From Candidatus Poribacteria bacterium (lineage in GTDB: Bacteria > Poribacteria > WGA-4E > JAJDTR01), in contig JAPPIK010000014.1 of the NCBI GenBank assembly GCA_028820655.1, forward strand, positions 186,001 through 250,000: a DNA stretch of 64,000 nt, given 5' to 3'. The position numbers and the translations under genes are program-made. The notes below the pieces were generated by a model. The model worked only from the letters and a program-made list of their open reading frames with translations, was not told the DNA's origin and made no database searches. Positions 43,474 through 53,092 of this stretch are shown in pieces; position 1 is the first letter of the stretch; the number at the start of each line of letters is the position of its first letter.

Positions 43474-44313
43474 ATGGCCCTTCAATCAGGAACGAAAGTA
43501 ACGCTTTTCTGTATCTGTTGCGTGTTCGTTTGCTTAATATTCACAAGCACCGCTCAATCACAACCATTTCTGAGGAAGGTTGTGGCAATCTGGCTTTTTG
43601 ATGAAGGCACGGGCAAGAAAGTAAACGATTTTGCCCGCAATGGCCACGACGGCGAGTTCAGCGGAAAACCCGAATGGGTACCCGGCAAATTTGGAACCGG
43701 TTTGGAATTCGCCGGTGCGGACGACAACCAGTGGGTAGACATTGAGCGTCCGGTCGTCGTAGATACCGTCGATTTTAGCATAGGATGCTGGTTGCTCCCG
43801 GGTGCCCCGCAGCACTGGCACCAACATCCACTTTCCGGCCGGCCTGCCGACAATTCGGACGAGGGAATCGCCATCGCACAGTTCGAAAACGCCGTCAACA
43901 GCTATCGAATTTCTATAGGGGGAGTATTCAATTGGGAGGGGTTGGGCAATCCGAGAAACACTGCCAAGCTAAAGCAGGATGAATGGACTCATCTGGTTTT
44001 TGTGCGTAAGGGAAAAGGAGGAACATGGTACAAGAACGGCGAGCCCGATCGTCCTAAGCGCGGCAATCATTACATTAATATTGGAAATGAAAATCCCGTA
44101 AATGCTACCGAACAGAATTTCCGCATCGGTGCCGCGTCATTTGATGATTTGCGGCGATACCGAGGCGTTATTGACGAGGCATTCGTATTTGAAAGAGCGC
44201 TGAGTCAAGCGGAAGTTCAACGGATTATGAACGAGGGACTCCAGGAAGCGCAAAGCGTCGGCTCCAGAGGCAAAGCCTCAACCGTATGGGGCAGGATCAA
44301 ATCTCCGGACTAA
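43474..44313 (+). CDS. Secreted LamG protein I, last of the array, WGxIK-tagged
   Basis: A protein of 279 residues with GGAG 10 bases before the ATG at 43474. The signal ends T-A-Q-S-Q. The domain matches F most closely (P-V-V-V-D-T-V-D-F-S-I-G-C-W-L-L-P-G, P-Q-H-W-H-Q, Y-R-I-S-I-G-G-V-F-N-W-E-G-L-G-N-P-R). The tail is G-K-A-S-T-V-W-G-R-I-K-S-P-D. A strong terminator lies 74 bases downstream, closing the array. Confidence 0.85.
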   Translation: MALQSGTKVTLFCICCVFVCLIFTSTAQSQPFLRKVVAIWLFDEGTGKKVNDFARNGHDGEFSGKPEWVPGKFGTGLEFAGADDNQWVDIERPVVVDTVDFSIGCWLLPGAPQHWHQHPLSGRPADNSDEGIAIAQFENAVNSYRISIGGVFNWEGLGNPRNTAKLKQDEWTHLVFVRKGKGGTWYKNGEPDRPKRGNHYINIGNENPVNATEQNFRIGAASFDDLRRYRGVIDEAFVFERALSQAEVQRIMNEGLQEAQSVGSRGKASTVWGRIKSPD

Positions 44314-44386
44314 TATGAGTTTATTGCTTCAAGATCTGTTGCAAGGGCCCAGAGTCTAAAGCCCAACCGAGCCTAATGGTTCAACT

Positions 44387-44426
44387 AACCCCGTCTCAAC
44401 ATTTTTGAGGTGGGGTTATTTTGTTT
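44387..44426 (+). terminator. Rho-independent terminator after the LamG array
   Basis: AACCCCGTCTCAA (44387-44399) pairs over all 13 positions (two G-U) with TTGAGGTGGGGTT (44405-44417), with a 5-base loop, followed by ATTTTGTTT. This is the clearest terminator in the window. Confidence 0.85.
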
Positions 44427-44443
44427 CTCCGTATATTACGAGA

Positions 44444-46333
44444 ATGGTAACTGGTATGCCTCTCATTGCTCACGGCAATGTCCGCAAAATTAGGTGTGGT
44501 ATCATATGTCCCGTACCTGTTTCCCGCCGCGCGCAGAATTTCCACTTCGTGGTTATTCTGCCGTCGTTGTTCTTATTGCTTCATTCTGTCTTGATCGCCC
44601 AGGCGAATGAGTTTGTTGATTTCAATGAACTCGTTCCAAGATATGAAAATGCTGTCAGGAGAAATGAGTCCTCGATTTCCGCGCACATGGATCTCGGCTT
44701 TGTCTATCTCGCGTTAGCGGCGGTGGATCAGGCGCAGCTCGAGTTCGAGGAGGCGCTTCGCTTGGACGCCATGCCAACAGAACAGTATTTTTGGCTTGGG
44801 CGAGTCAATTATCTCCGTACGAAATTTGACGACGCAATTCCTTCCTTTCAGGCAGCCATACAGATGCTCCCAACATGGGGCGAGGCGCATGCAGAGTTGG
44901 GATTGTGCTACTACCAGCTTCACCGCTACGATGAGGCGGAGGGCGCATTCACGCGAGCGCTCTCGCTAATTGCGTCGTCACCGCAGCGCGGTTACAAGTT
45001 TGCCCCACCTACCGTGCTCTCTAAAGACCCCGACTGGAAGAATAAGTCCTCACCGCTGTCCGAGGCAAATATCGCTTACTACCTAAGTTTAATTTCCTTT
45101 TCGCGGAGTGATTTTGACGTAGCTGGCGATTACTGTCGTCAAGCGATCGGATTGGATCCTGATATTGCCGAAGCACACATGCAACTCGGGTTGGTCTACC
45201 TGCAAAAGAGGGATTGGGATCAAGCCGAAAGCGCCTTTTTAGAGGCAATTCGAATTGCACCCAAACTGGCGAGCGCGCATTACCAATTGGGCTTACTCTA
45301 TTTCAAGCGCGGTAAGGTGCAGAAAGCGTCAGCGTCGATGGAGCGGTCTCAACAGATTAACAAGGCTGAAGAGGAGCTTCTCGAACAACGCGTCGGCGCA
45401 ATGCGAAACAAGAAGAAAGGACCTGTGCTCTCCAACCTTGGTCGAATATATTTGAATGAAAAAAAGATTGATGCCGCCATCCGAGAATATAGAAAGGCGC
45501 TATGGCATGAGCCGAATCTTGCCGAGGCGCACAACGGACTCGGATTTGCCTATACGATGCGTGGACAGTTTGAGAAGGCGATAGCCGCTCAACGGCGAGC
45601 GCTCGAGTTGAAACCGGAGATGGCGGAAGCATACATCGGCCTCGGAATGGTTCGACTGAAGCAGGCGGAAATCTCTCAACGGGAGGCGGACTATGAGGCA
45701 GCGCTTTCCGCCTATCGTAAGGCGGCGGGGTTGAGACCCGATCTTCCGGAGATATTTCGGAATATCGGCAACATCGCTTCAAAGTTGTCTTCGGATGAAG
45801 AAGCAGAGTCTGCATATCTTAAGTTGTCTGAACTCCAGCCAAATCTTCCGAGCGTCCATGTGGCTCTGGGAGAAATCTATAAGCGTCAAAAGGAATTCGA
45901 AAAGGCGAGTCGCCACTTTCGGGAGGCGCTCAAGCGAGATTCCAATCTCATTGAAGCGCATCACAATTTAGGATTTATCGCTGCCCACCACAGTGAATAT
46001 GATGAAGCCATCAACAATTTCGAGGCGGCGCTCAAGGTTGGTCCGGACAGACCGGATACCCATTACTTTCTGGCGGAAGTCTATTTTGAACAGGGAGAAT
46101 ATGAAAGGGCTGAGCAGGCCTACCAGGGTGCGCTTGAACTAAATCCCGACTTCACCAAAGCATCGGAGCGGCTCGCGCATCTTTACAGTACTCGCTCGCG
46201 CGATGCGTATCTCAAGGAAGATTACGTCAGCTCGGAGCGTGCCATGAAACAGGCCTTGGAGTTGCAACCTGAGAATCCACTGTATCAGAAAATACTGAAG
46301 GCTATTCAGAAAGCCATTAGTGAAGTGGAATAG
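44444..46333 (+). CDS. Exported or membrane-anchored TPR-repeat protein
   Basis: A protein of about 629 residues. A hydrophobic signal or anchor (V-V-I-L-P-S-L-F-L-L-L-H-S-V-L-I-A-Q-A) lies about 30-50 residues from the start. The rest is roughly 14 tetratricopeptide repeats with the A-x-x-x-L-G-x-x-Y and A-I-x-x-Y/F-x-x-A-L-x-L-x-P pattern. TPR arrays are protein-interaction scaffolds. The start is uncertain: ATG 44444 and ATG 44456 are both possible; the longest open frame begins at a TTG within the terminator stem and is excluded. Its position directly after the tagged LamG array makes an assembly or secretion partner role conceivable, but nothing in the sequence shows it. Confidence 0.8.
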   Translation: MVTGMPLIAHGNVRKIRCGIICPVPVSRRAQNFHFVVILPSLFLLLHSVLIAQANEFVDFNELVPRYENAVRRNESSISAHMDLGFVYLALAAVDQAQLEFEEALRLDAMPTEQYFWLGRVNYLRTKFDDAIPSFQAAIQMLPTWGEAHAELGLCYYQLHRYDEAEGAFTRALSLIASSPQRGYKFAPPTVLSKDPDWKNKSSPLSEANIAYYLSLISFSRSDFDVAGDYCRQAIGLDPDIAEAHMQLGLVYLQKRDWDQAESAFLEAIRIAPKLASAHYQLGLLYFKRGKVQKASASMERSQQINKAEEELLEQRVGAMRNKKKGPVLSNLGRIYLNEKKIDAAIREYRKALWHEPNLAEAHNGLGFAYTMRGQFEKAIAAQRRALELKPEMAEAYIGLGMVRLKQAEISQREADYEAALSAYRKAAGLRPDLPEIFRNIGNIASKLSSDEEAESAYLKLSELQPNLPSVHVALGEIYKRQKEFEKASRHFREALKRDSNLIEAHHNLGFIAAHHSEYDEAINNFEAALKVGPDRPDTHYFLAEVYFEQGEYERAEQAYQGALELNPDFTKASERLAHLYSTRSRDAYLKEDYVSSERAMKQALELQPENPLYQKILKAIQKAISEVE

Positions 46334-46771
46334 GTAAAATAGACGGTTTGGAGAGGTTGAATTTTGACCGCTTGCTGTAGGTCTACCCAAGAACCGAGTT
46401 ATGGCGGCAATAAGAAGACGGAAACCGGAGAAGATTCCTATGGCCCATAACCTGTGGGTTGAGGGATTGACAATCGCGCTTCCTATTTTGCGGCTTGATC
46501 GTTATTCATTCAGTTGATGTTTGGTTTGAAAAAACTCGGCCGCGTTCGGCAATCGCAGATTTCTTAGATCGGATTGTGGTGGGCGTGGAGTTCCATCGCG
46601 TTCACTGTCCGTTTCATTGATCCCACCCTACAAGAACTGTTGTCTAGAATGAGAATTCAGTCCTAAATGAATCGATTTTTTCCCTTCCATTGGCGCTTGT
46701 AATGCGATAGAATTGCTTTCGAGATTACCTCCGAATATCAGAGTCTTTCGAAGAGTCCAAGAGAAGCTAGA
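46334..46771. other. Intergenic region with a dispersed-repeat fragment
   Basis: No gene is supported. CCATCGCGTTCACTGTCCG...TTGATCCCACCCTAC at about 46593-46632 is a shortened copy of the ATCTCTATCGC repeat. Confidence 0.45.
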
Positions 46772-47044
46772 TTGAGACAGAAAATCCTCGTACTTTACCT
46801 GCGTACCCCAAATTTGGACAGTGCCGTGGTTGCATGGTCAATCTACGATGGAACGGGAAAACAGCCACATACGACGGGCGACAGCGATAATCCACCTTAC
46901 GGTTCTGTTCTTGACGCCATGAAGGACGGTTGGCGAGTGATTCAGTTTCCCCAGCAATTTCCGGCGTATCCGGGTATGGAATACCAAACCTCTTACCTTA
47001 GATTTGAGTACATTCTTGAGAAATTGGAGCAGATAAATGCCTGA
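46772..47044 (+). CDS. Small protein coupled to a PhyH oxygenase
   Basis: A protein of 90 residues with no signal or membrane segment. It starts at a TTG (R-Q-K-I-L-V-L-Y-L-R) and overlaps the ATG of the next gene by 8 bases, a sign of translational coupling. A strand-rich first half with S-A-V-V-A-W-S-I-Y-D-G and a second half with W-R-V-I-Q-F-P-Q-Q-F-P-A-Y-P-G-M-E-Y precede a C-terminal helix. I do not recognise the family. Coupling suggests it is a subunit or small partner of the dioxygenase. Confidence 0.6.
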   Translation: MRQKILVLYLRTPNLDSAVVAWSIYDGTGKQPHTTGDSDNPPYGSVLDAMKDGWRVIQFPQQFPAYPGMEYQTSYLRFEYILEKLEQINA

Positions 47045-47855
47045 CGAAAAGGACTTTCTCAATTCCAAGCAGATGGCGAATTTCGTGGCGGACGGGTACC
47101 TGCGTTTCGATGATCTCGTGCCGAGAGAGTTGAACGAAGCCGCCCATGCCGAAATGGAGGCTGGCAGCATCGCTACGAAAGGGGCTGGGAGCGTTCTGGA
47201 TGAAACGTGGTCCGAAGATTCGGCTCTCGGGAAAGTCTTCCAACTACCCAAAATCCGCGGGATGGTACATAGTCTGGTTGGACCGAAACCGTTGTATGAT
47301 CATCATGCGGTTCACATCGTACAACCTAATCGCAAGACAGGTCAGATATGGCACGCCGATGCCATTATCGACCTTCGCGTACACTTTGACGTACAGTTCT
47401 TCTACTTTTGTCACGATACGCCGCGCGAGATGGGAGGTACGATGATACTTCCCGGCAGTCATTATCGTCGTGTGTGCGAAACCGATGTGGCGCGATATCA
47501 AAACTTCCTGGGACAGTTGCCCATTGTATGTAAAGCTGGGACGGTTGTCGTTGTTCACCACGGCATTTGGCACTGTGGACAGCCGAATCTAACGGATCAG
47601 ACGCGGTATATGTTTAAGCTCAGGCTTAATCCATCCGTTCGGCAACTCGGTTTGTGGAATACGGACGATATAGATGACCCGTCAATTCCCGGGATTCTCA
47701 GTCGCAACCACGAATGGTACGGTAATGAAGTGCGGTTAGAAATTGTCAATCGAATCAAGTTCTGGCGATTCTTGACTGGAGATGAAAAATTCGATGTCAG
47801 TTATTGGCTTTCCCGCCTTGAGAACCTGCCGGAGCATGTGCTCGAAGCGGCTTGA
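47037..47855 (+). CDS. Phytanoyl-CoA dioxygenase (PhyH) family oxygenase, third copy
   Basis: A protein of 272 residues. H106-A-D108 (I-W-H-A-D-A) and distal H179 (I-W-H-C-G-Q-P-N) give the iron triad, with R190 for 2-oxoglutarate. G-G-T-M-I-L-P-G-S-H is the conserved core. It differs clearly from the copies at 15782 and 16796, notably in starting without the M-K-L-T-Q motif, so it is a separate specificity. It overlaps the small protein upstream by 8 bases. Confidence 0.84.
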   Translation: MPDEKDFLNSKQMANFVADGYLRFDDLVPRELNEAAHAEMEAGSIATKGAGSVLDETWSEDSALGKVFQLPKIRGMVHSLVGPKPLYDHHAVHIVQPNRKTGQIWHADAIIDLRVHFDVQFFYFCHDTPREMGGTMILPGSHYRRVCETDVARYQNFLGQLPIVCKAGTVVVVHHGIWHCGQPNLTDQTRYMFKLRLNPSVRQLGLWNTDDIDDPSIPGILSRNHEWYGNEVRLEIVNRIKFWRFLTGDEKFDVSYWLSRLENLPEHVLEAA

Positions 47856-48020
47856 TCTAATACTTGAGGGTTGATAGGGGAACCACGCTGCCACCTATCG
47901 TTCTGAGATGTGTGTATCTATCGGGTGTTCGAGTATATCTTTGGGTACCATTCTGCTCGCGGGTTGGTCTGGACGGAATCTCCATCGCAAGAATGTCTAT
48001 CGTGCGCACCATTCGTTCTT

Positions 48021-49055
48021 TTAATCGATTTCGATTCGATCGCCGTCCGACAGGAGGCCAGCCTCATACACTTTCATGACCTCAAGTGCGAATTCCAGTG
48101 AGCCTTGTTCAGCGGGTGTCGACTTAAGAACACAGTCGCAAAAAAACCGCATTTCGTTGTAGAAGCCCTGCTTGAACAGCGCCTTGTTCTCCATGGTGGC
48201 GACGCAATTTTGTGCCTCCCAGACGATTGCGCCGCTATCGAAACCTTCCGGTGCGTAGGTTGTCGTCCGTCCAAAGTCGGGGATGATGCCGCGTTGAAGG
48301 GTAACCGTCAGATTGCTGTCGATAACCGCATGGCAATTATTTCCAAAAAAACTGTAGCTTTCCAAGGGTTGTGAATCAGCCAGATGGAAATTTCCGATCG
48401 CACCGGAGGCAAACTCCAGTATGCACACTCCACCGCCGGGGTTCCCATGGTGAACCGTCACGGCGGATACTTTGCCACCAACAGCAAGAAGCAGGGAAAG
48501 CGGATGGCAACCATTTTGCAGCCAGTTGGTGTGTTGAAACTCTTTAAGGATTTTCTTACCATTCGGCGGCAGCGTCATGGGATAAACTGCCAATAGACTT
48601 ATCAGTGGTGCGTAGGTTTGGGTCGAGAAGATTTCTATAACCTTTTCGGTAGATGGCATGAAGGCTTTTTTGAATCCGACGACAGCCACGTTGTTCTTCC
48701 GTCTGCGAATCATCTCTTCAACCTCTGACACGCTCAAGCCGGGAGGTTTCTCAAGCCAGACGTTCAGACCTGCGTCAAACGCATCACATGTCAAGTCGAA
48801 GAATGTCCGAGGCGGCGTGCACAGAAAGACGGCATCCAAATTCTCATTTTCGTACATTTTCTTAGCGTCGCCATAAAATGCCTGCGCGCCGTATTGTGAA
48901 GCGGTGAGTTTTGCACGTTCCGAGTCAAAATCGCAAACGGCAACAAGTGACACCGGGAGGAAGGTCATTGTCGGCAGGATGTTACGATAGGCGTGCGAAC
49001 CTACGCCGACAAGACCGACATTTAGCTTTTTTTCAAATTCTCTCTGCTCATTCAT
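48021..49055 (-). CDS. Gfo/Idh/MocA family oxidoreductase
   Basis: A protein of 344 residues on the minus strand. The N-terminal Rossmann motif [19 protein letters not shown] and the catalytic-position E-K-P-P-G are typical; the C-terminal alpha/beta domain contains W-L-Q-N-G-C-H-P-L where the family usually has the H-x-x-D or related motif. Members oxidise sugars, inositols or other polyols with NAD(P). The ATG at 49055 has GGAG upstream and gives the usual length; a longer frame exists. The 3' end of the gene overlaps nothing and is 165 bases from the converging PhyH gene. Confidence 0.83.
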   Translation of the reverse strand: MNEQREFEKKLNVGLVGVGSHAYRNILPTMTFLPVSLVAVCDFDSERAKLTASQYGAQAFYGDAKKMYENENLDAVFLCTPPRTFFDLTCDAFDAGLNVWLEKPPGLSVSEVEEMIRRRKNNVAVVGFKKAFMPSTEKVIEIFSTQTYAPLISLLAVYPMTLPPNGKKILKEFQHTNWLQNGCHPLSLLLAVGGKVSAVTVHHGNPGGGVCILEFASGAIGNFHLADSQPLESYSFFGNNCHAVIDSNLTVTLQRGIIPDFGRTTTYAPEGFDSGAIVWEAQNCVATMENKALFKQGFYNEMRFFCDCVLKSTPAEQGSLEFALEVMKVYEAGLLSDGDRIEID

Positions 49056-49340
49056 GCTTAAACTCCGTGTTCCGAGTGAAATTAATTTGGCGTGCTGCTT
49101 TCGTCGGGTTGCGCAGTGTCCTGCCGGAGCCCCGAAGGTCAATTTGACTGGATTAATGGAAAATCAGATATGGCATTCTATCACGACATCGAGCGGACTG
49201 ATCAATGTATATGTCAATAGTTGAGATAAAGTTAAACACCAGAATTGACAGTTGGACAGGTGAGGTAACGGGTGTAGGATTGAGTGAATGCCATTCAACT
49301 TTTTCAACTGTAAAGAAAGAATAGAAAGAGACAGAATCTC

Positions 49341-49733
49341 ATGAAAACAGCGACGCTGACAGACGTTAACCAAGGCGAGTCGCTTCAATTTCCTTGGGGT
49401 GCGATCAAATGGCTCTGCAACGATGAAATTGATTCGGAAGCTGAAATGACTTTCGGATTGGTTTTTCTAAACGTGGGTGAAGAGAACCCTTTGCACATTC
49501 ATCCGAACTGTGAAGAACTCCTTTATATTCTTTCGGGAGAGTGTAATCACCGACTTGGGGATGACACTCTACCGATGACGGCAGGAACCATGATTCGCAT
49601 CCCGCGCGGTGTCAAACACAATGCGGTCAATACGGGTTGGCAACCGGTAACCATGATCGTGTGCTATTCTGCCGCAGATCGGCAAACTGTTTTTTGCGAT
49701 GAAGACGCAGGTACACAGGCAGAAAACAGATGA
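49341..49733 (+). CDS. Single-domain cupin protein
   Basis: A protein of 130 residues. Cupin motif 1 appears as H-I-H-P-N-C-E-E-L-L-Y-I-L-S-G and motif 2 as I-P-R-G-V-K-H-N-A-V-N, giving metal ligands H, H, E and H. Small cupins may be sugar isomerases, oxygenases or ligand sensors. It diverges from the Gfo/Idh/MocA gene with 285 bases between starts, so the two may be co-regulated. Confidence 0.8.
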   Translation: MKTATLTDVNQGESLQFPWGAIKWLCNDEIDSEAEMTFGLVFLNVGEENPLHIHPNCEELLYILSGECNHRLGDDTLPMTAGTMIRIPRGVKHNAVNTGWQPVTMIVCYSAADRQTVFCDEDAGTQAENR

Positions 49734-50213
49734 CAGAGAGACAACCGGATTCATTCGTGTTTTCAAATGTATTGCCAAACGGGGCTAGGTTTGACTCTGC
49801 ACAAGTAAGCTACTTGACGGCCACGTATAATTATGTGCGTTTCTTGGATTCCGGAATACGATATGAGGAAGTCAGAAGCGGCATCCGGAACCGTACAATC
49901 TGTTGGAATCTCTACAATAGCAGTGCGCTTTGAGCATTCTATACTGATCGTTGTCCGTTCCCGTATTGTATTCTTTGTGAACCGGTATTTCGCATCTTAC
50001 GTGAAAGGGTTTGCGCGCTGTTTCCAGCCCACTCACTTTGGAATCTTCATTGGAGGGATTGCCGCGGCCGAAGTCTGCTCCCTTAATCCCTTGGTGTTCC
50101 TCGGTTTATCTGTAGCTATGATCTTGCCATACGAATGTACGTCATTTCCAACAACGCAAGTCGATGTGAAATTCATCGGTTGAATAAGGTTGAGAACATA
50201 AAAAGGTAATTGA
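49734..50213. other. Intergenic region with unsupported short frames
   Basis: Frames of 67 codons (49730-49933, overlapping the cupin stop) and 116 codons (49833-50183) exist on the plus strand. The latter has a hydrophobic stretch near its end but no ribosome site or recognisable similarity. Neither is accepted as a gene. Confidence 0.35.
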
Positions 50214-52631
50214 ATGCGTATATTTCGAGTTATTCTAGCTATTTTATTGATTATGTCAACTGTCGTCATGGGATCGATATTTGTCGGGATTGGCTTCGTT
50301 GGCGGCGTAGTGCTTAAATCTTGGGAGGTCGTAAAGAAGGTCGATCTTGAGCAACTCGAATACCGCAAAGATGTTGACACTTGGCAGCAGCATCTTGAAA
50401 TATACTCGTCAATCTGCACCGTACAACGGGATGATTCAATTGATTTCTTGTTAAGGAAACTAGAGCGCTTGGGCTATGAAGAAACGCAGCAAGGATACAT
50501 TAAGCCCAGCCTTCCCGGGCAATATACCAAGACATTCGGTTCATCTAGAAATTCCGGAATTATGTGGATATATCTCCTTGGTTTTCACTACCCATATACG
50601 GATCGGAAACCGTATAGAGTAGAAATGGAAGTGCGAGATCGGAGAGTTGAGTCCATCCGCAACGATGTGGGGGAATATCTGACTAGCTTCGACTTGCAGC
50701 CGGAGTTAATTAGCGAGCTTTACGGCAAAGGTGGAGGAGCGCGTGAACTGATATCGCTAACCGACATGCCGGAGACACTGTTGAAGGCATTCCTTGCCGT
50801 CGAGGACAAGCGGTTTTATCGGCACTGGGGTGTAGACACAATTGCAATTGGTCGCGCGGTTCTCCGAAACATAACGGATGGGACGCTACAGGGTGCAAGC
50901 ACCATTACACAGCAACTTACTCGAAATATCTATCTCACGCGAGAGAAAAGAATCCTGCGAAAAATCAAAGAGGCGTTGCTTGCCGTGCGAATCGAGAGAG
51001 CTTTTTCCAAGGACGAGATATTCGAACGCTACCTAAATCTAATAAACTTGGGACGCTACGGTCCTCGTGAAGTGTTCGGAGTGCAAGAAGCCGCGAACAG
51101 TTACTTTGGAAAACCTGTTTGGGAACTTGAAGTGCAAGAGTGCGCTACACTTGCGGGCATTCCCAAATCTCCGACACTCTACTCACCGATCCGCAATCCA
51201 AAGGAGTCGATTAACCGTCGTAATCTTGTTCTCGGACTGATGCGAAACGCGAATTACATTTCGCAAGAGACTTACGAAGTGAGCCTGGCTACACCCCTCG
51301 CGGTTGATGCGCCCGAGGACAATCAGCGACGAGAAGCCGGGCATTTTATCGAACACGTTCATCAACAACTAGCGGACATGGAGCATCTAAATGATCGGCT
51401 GTACAATCAAGGGTTGAAGGTGTATACCACGCTTGATATGTCCATGCAGGAGATTGCGGAACAAGCGGTGGCCAATCATTTGAGGCAATTGGACAAGGGC
51501 TTTTCAAATCTGCCCGATTACGATGGCAACAAACTTGATCCCAACGGAATCAATCCAAAGAAAAATTATTTGCAGGCGGCACTAGTTGCCATGGAACCCC
51601 AGACCGGGTATATTAGATCTATGGTTGGGGGACGCGACTACTATATCGCCCGCGGGAAGTTCAATTTCTTTAATCGGGCGCATGCGCTCCGTCAGCCGGG
51701 GTCCGCGTTTAAACCGATTGTGCTTGCGGCTTTCTTCAACTTGCCGGTTCCCTTGGCGACTCCCGCAACCGTGGTCCGAGACGAGGCGTGGTCATCCATT
51801 AGCGATTTATGGAAGAAATGGACGCCACGAAATTACACGGATAGGTACTACGGAAATGTGACATTACGCACGGTACTCGAAAAGTCGATTAACGTTGCCA
51901 CTGCAAAGTTGATGAACGATCCTCATACCGTCAAACTCGGCAACGAAACGGATGGCATTAAACGGACAATCGCTTTCGCCAAACGCTTGGGCATTGAAAG
52001 CAAACTTCCTGAATATCCATCGCTCTCCCTAGGGGCCGGCGATTTAACGTTGCTGGAACTAACTTCGGCTTACTCGGTATTTGCCAACGGCGGTATACGC
52101 GCAGAGCCATGCAGCATACAATATATCGAAGATCGTAACGGAGAACTTCTATTTGAAAATGATATAAAACCCAAGAGAGTTGTTGCAGAGAGCGTAGCTT
52201 TTGTAATTACGAATGTGATGAAGGGAGTCATTGAGAATGGTACCGGTAGAAGGGCAATTCGAAGTGGTTTGATTCGTCCGGCGGCAGGAAAAACCGGTAC
52301 GACCGATGATTACAAAGATGCGTGGTTTGTCGGTTACACACCGCGCCTAGCTTCCGGCGTTTGGGTAGGGTTTGACGATCCCGAGAAAAAGAACAAACGA
52401 AGCCAAGGGGAGGGCGCCAAAGCCGCATTGCCGATTTGGGCAACGTTCATGATCGAAGGGGCGAGGGGCCCCATTGAGGACTTCCGGGAACCTCCCGGTG
52501 TCGTGTTCCACGAAATCGACAAAGAAACAGGTTTACTCAAGTACCCCGGCAAGTGTGATCCCAAGAATATTATACGAGAGGCATTCCTTGAGGGCTATGC
52601 ACCGACGATGCTTTGTACAGCGCACAACTAG
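50214..52631 (+). CDS. Class A penicillin-binding protein (PBP1b-like, UB2H plus GT51 plus transpeptidase)
   Basis: A protein of 805 residues. Residues 1-36 form an N-terminal membrane anchor. A UB2H-like region (about 65-150) precedes GT51, with catalytic E197 in A-V-E-D-K-R-F-Y-R-H-W-G and Q-G-A-S-T-I-T-Q-Q-L-T-R-N at 226-238. The transpeptidase has S497-x-x-K500 (Q-P-G-S-A-F-K-P), S558-I-N560 and K693-T-G. It polymerises glycan strands and crosslinks peptides in the periplasm. A UB2H domain in E. coli PBP1b binds the lipoprotein LpoB, and its presence argues for a didermal envelope here, though this is inference. The start has AAGG upstream. Confidence 0.92.
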   Translation: MRIFRVILAILLIMSTVVMGSIFVGIGFVGGVVLKSWEVVKKVDLEQLEYRKDVDTWQQHLEIYSSICTVQRDDSIDFLLRKLERLGYEETQQGYIKPSLPGQYTKTFGSSRNSGIMWIYLLGFHYPYTDRKPYRVEMEVRDRRVESIRNDVGEYLTSFDLQPELISELYGKGGGARELISLTDMPETLLKAFLAVEDKRFYRHWGVDTIAIGRAVLRNITDGTLQGASTITQQLTRNIYLTREKRILRKIKEALLAVRIERAFSKDEIFERYLNLINLGRYGPREVFGVQEAANSYFGKPVWELEVQECATLAGIPKSPTLYSPIRNPKESINRRNLVLGLMRNANYISQETYEVSLATPLAVDAPEDNQRREAGHFIEHVHQQLADMEHLNDRLYNQGLKVYTTLDMSMQEIAEQAVANHLRQLDKGFSNLPDYDGNKLDPNGINPKKNYLQAALVAMEPQTGYIRSMVGGRDYYIARGKFNFFNRAHALRQPGSAFKPIVLAAFFNLPVPLATPATVVRDEAWSSISDLWKKWTPRNYTDRYYGNVTLRTVLEKSINVATAKLMNDPHTVKLGNETDGIKRTIAFAKRLGIESKLPEYPSLSLGAGDLTLLELTSAYSVFANGGIRAEPCSIQYIEDRNGELLFENDIKPKRVVAESVAFVITNVMKGVIENGTGRRAIRSGLIRPAAGKTGTTDDYKDAWFVGYTPRLASGVWVGFDDPEKKNKRSQGEGAKAALPIWATFMIEGARGPIEDFREPPGVVFHEIDKETGLLKYPGKCDPKNIIREAFLEGYAPTMLCTAHN

Positions 52632-53092
52632 TGTGATCGGGTACTCTCTCGGTTCAGGTATCTCCCAGATTGACGGGACATGTCGTCGTTCAACTTGGTC
52701 ATTCGGTTTGGAGTAGGGTTTCGTGCCAGTGTCCGACATAAGAGCATGCTTGAATTGGCGAATGGAATTATAGATTGCTACGAAGTGTGTTTCCCGTTCA
52801 ATCCAACCTACATGGCTGCTTTTAGATTCTAGTCTTTCTTTACGCCGCGATCCAGAGGAAGAATGCTGCGGCGTTAACCTATCGCTTCCCTTGTCCGGTC
52901 AGATGATCGCTCCCACTTCAACTGCATGATCCGTTCGCACGGTTGATCGATCGCTAATCGCTTCCCTCATCATTCCCTGCGGAATCTTTTATCACCTTCG
53001 TTATCCACTTCGCTGAACGCTCGATTGATGTTTCCTACAATTCGAAACGTGTAAGTCCCACAGTTGAATTTCCCCCTGCATCGACTACAAAT
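52632..53092. other. Intergenic region between convergent genes
   Basis: No gene is supported. Degenerate units of the dispersed repeat (about 52920-53040: CGCTAATCGCTTCCCTCAT, TTATCCACTTCGCTGAAC, TCGATTGATG, CCTACAA) fill the second half. Confidence 0.45.

Noticed and set aside
49833-50183. A 116-codon plus-strand frame with a hydrophobic C-terminal half
   Set aside because: No ribosome site or family similarity; it sits in a gap with competing frames on both strands.
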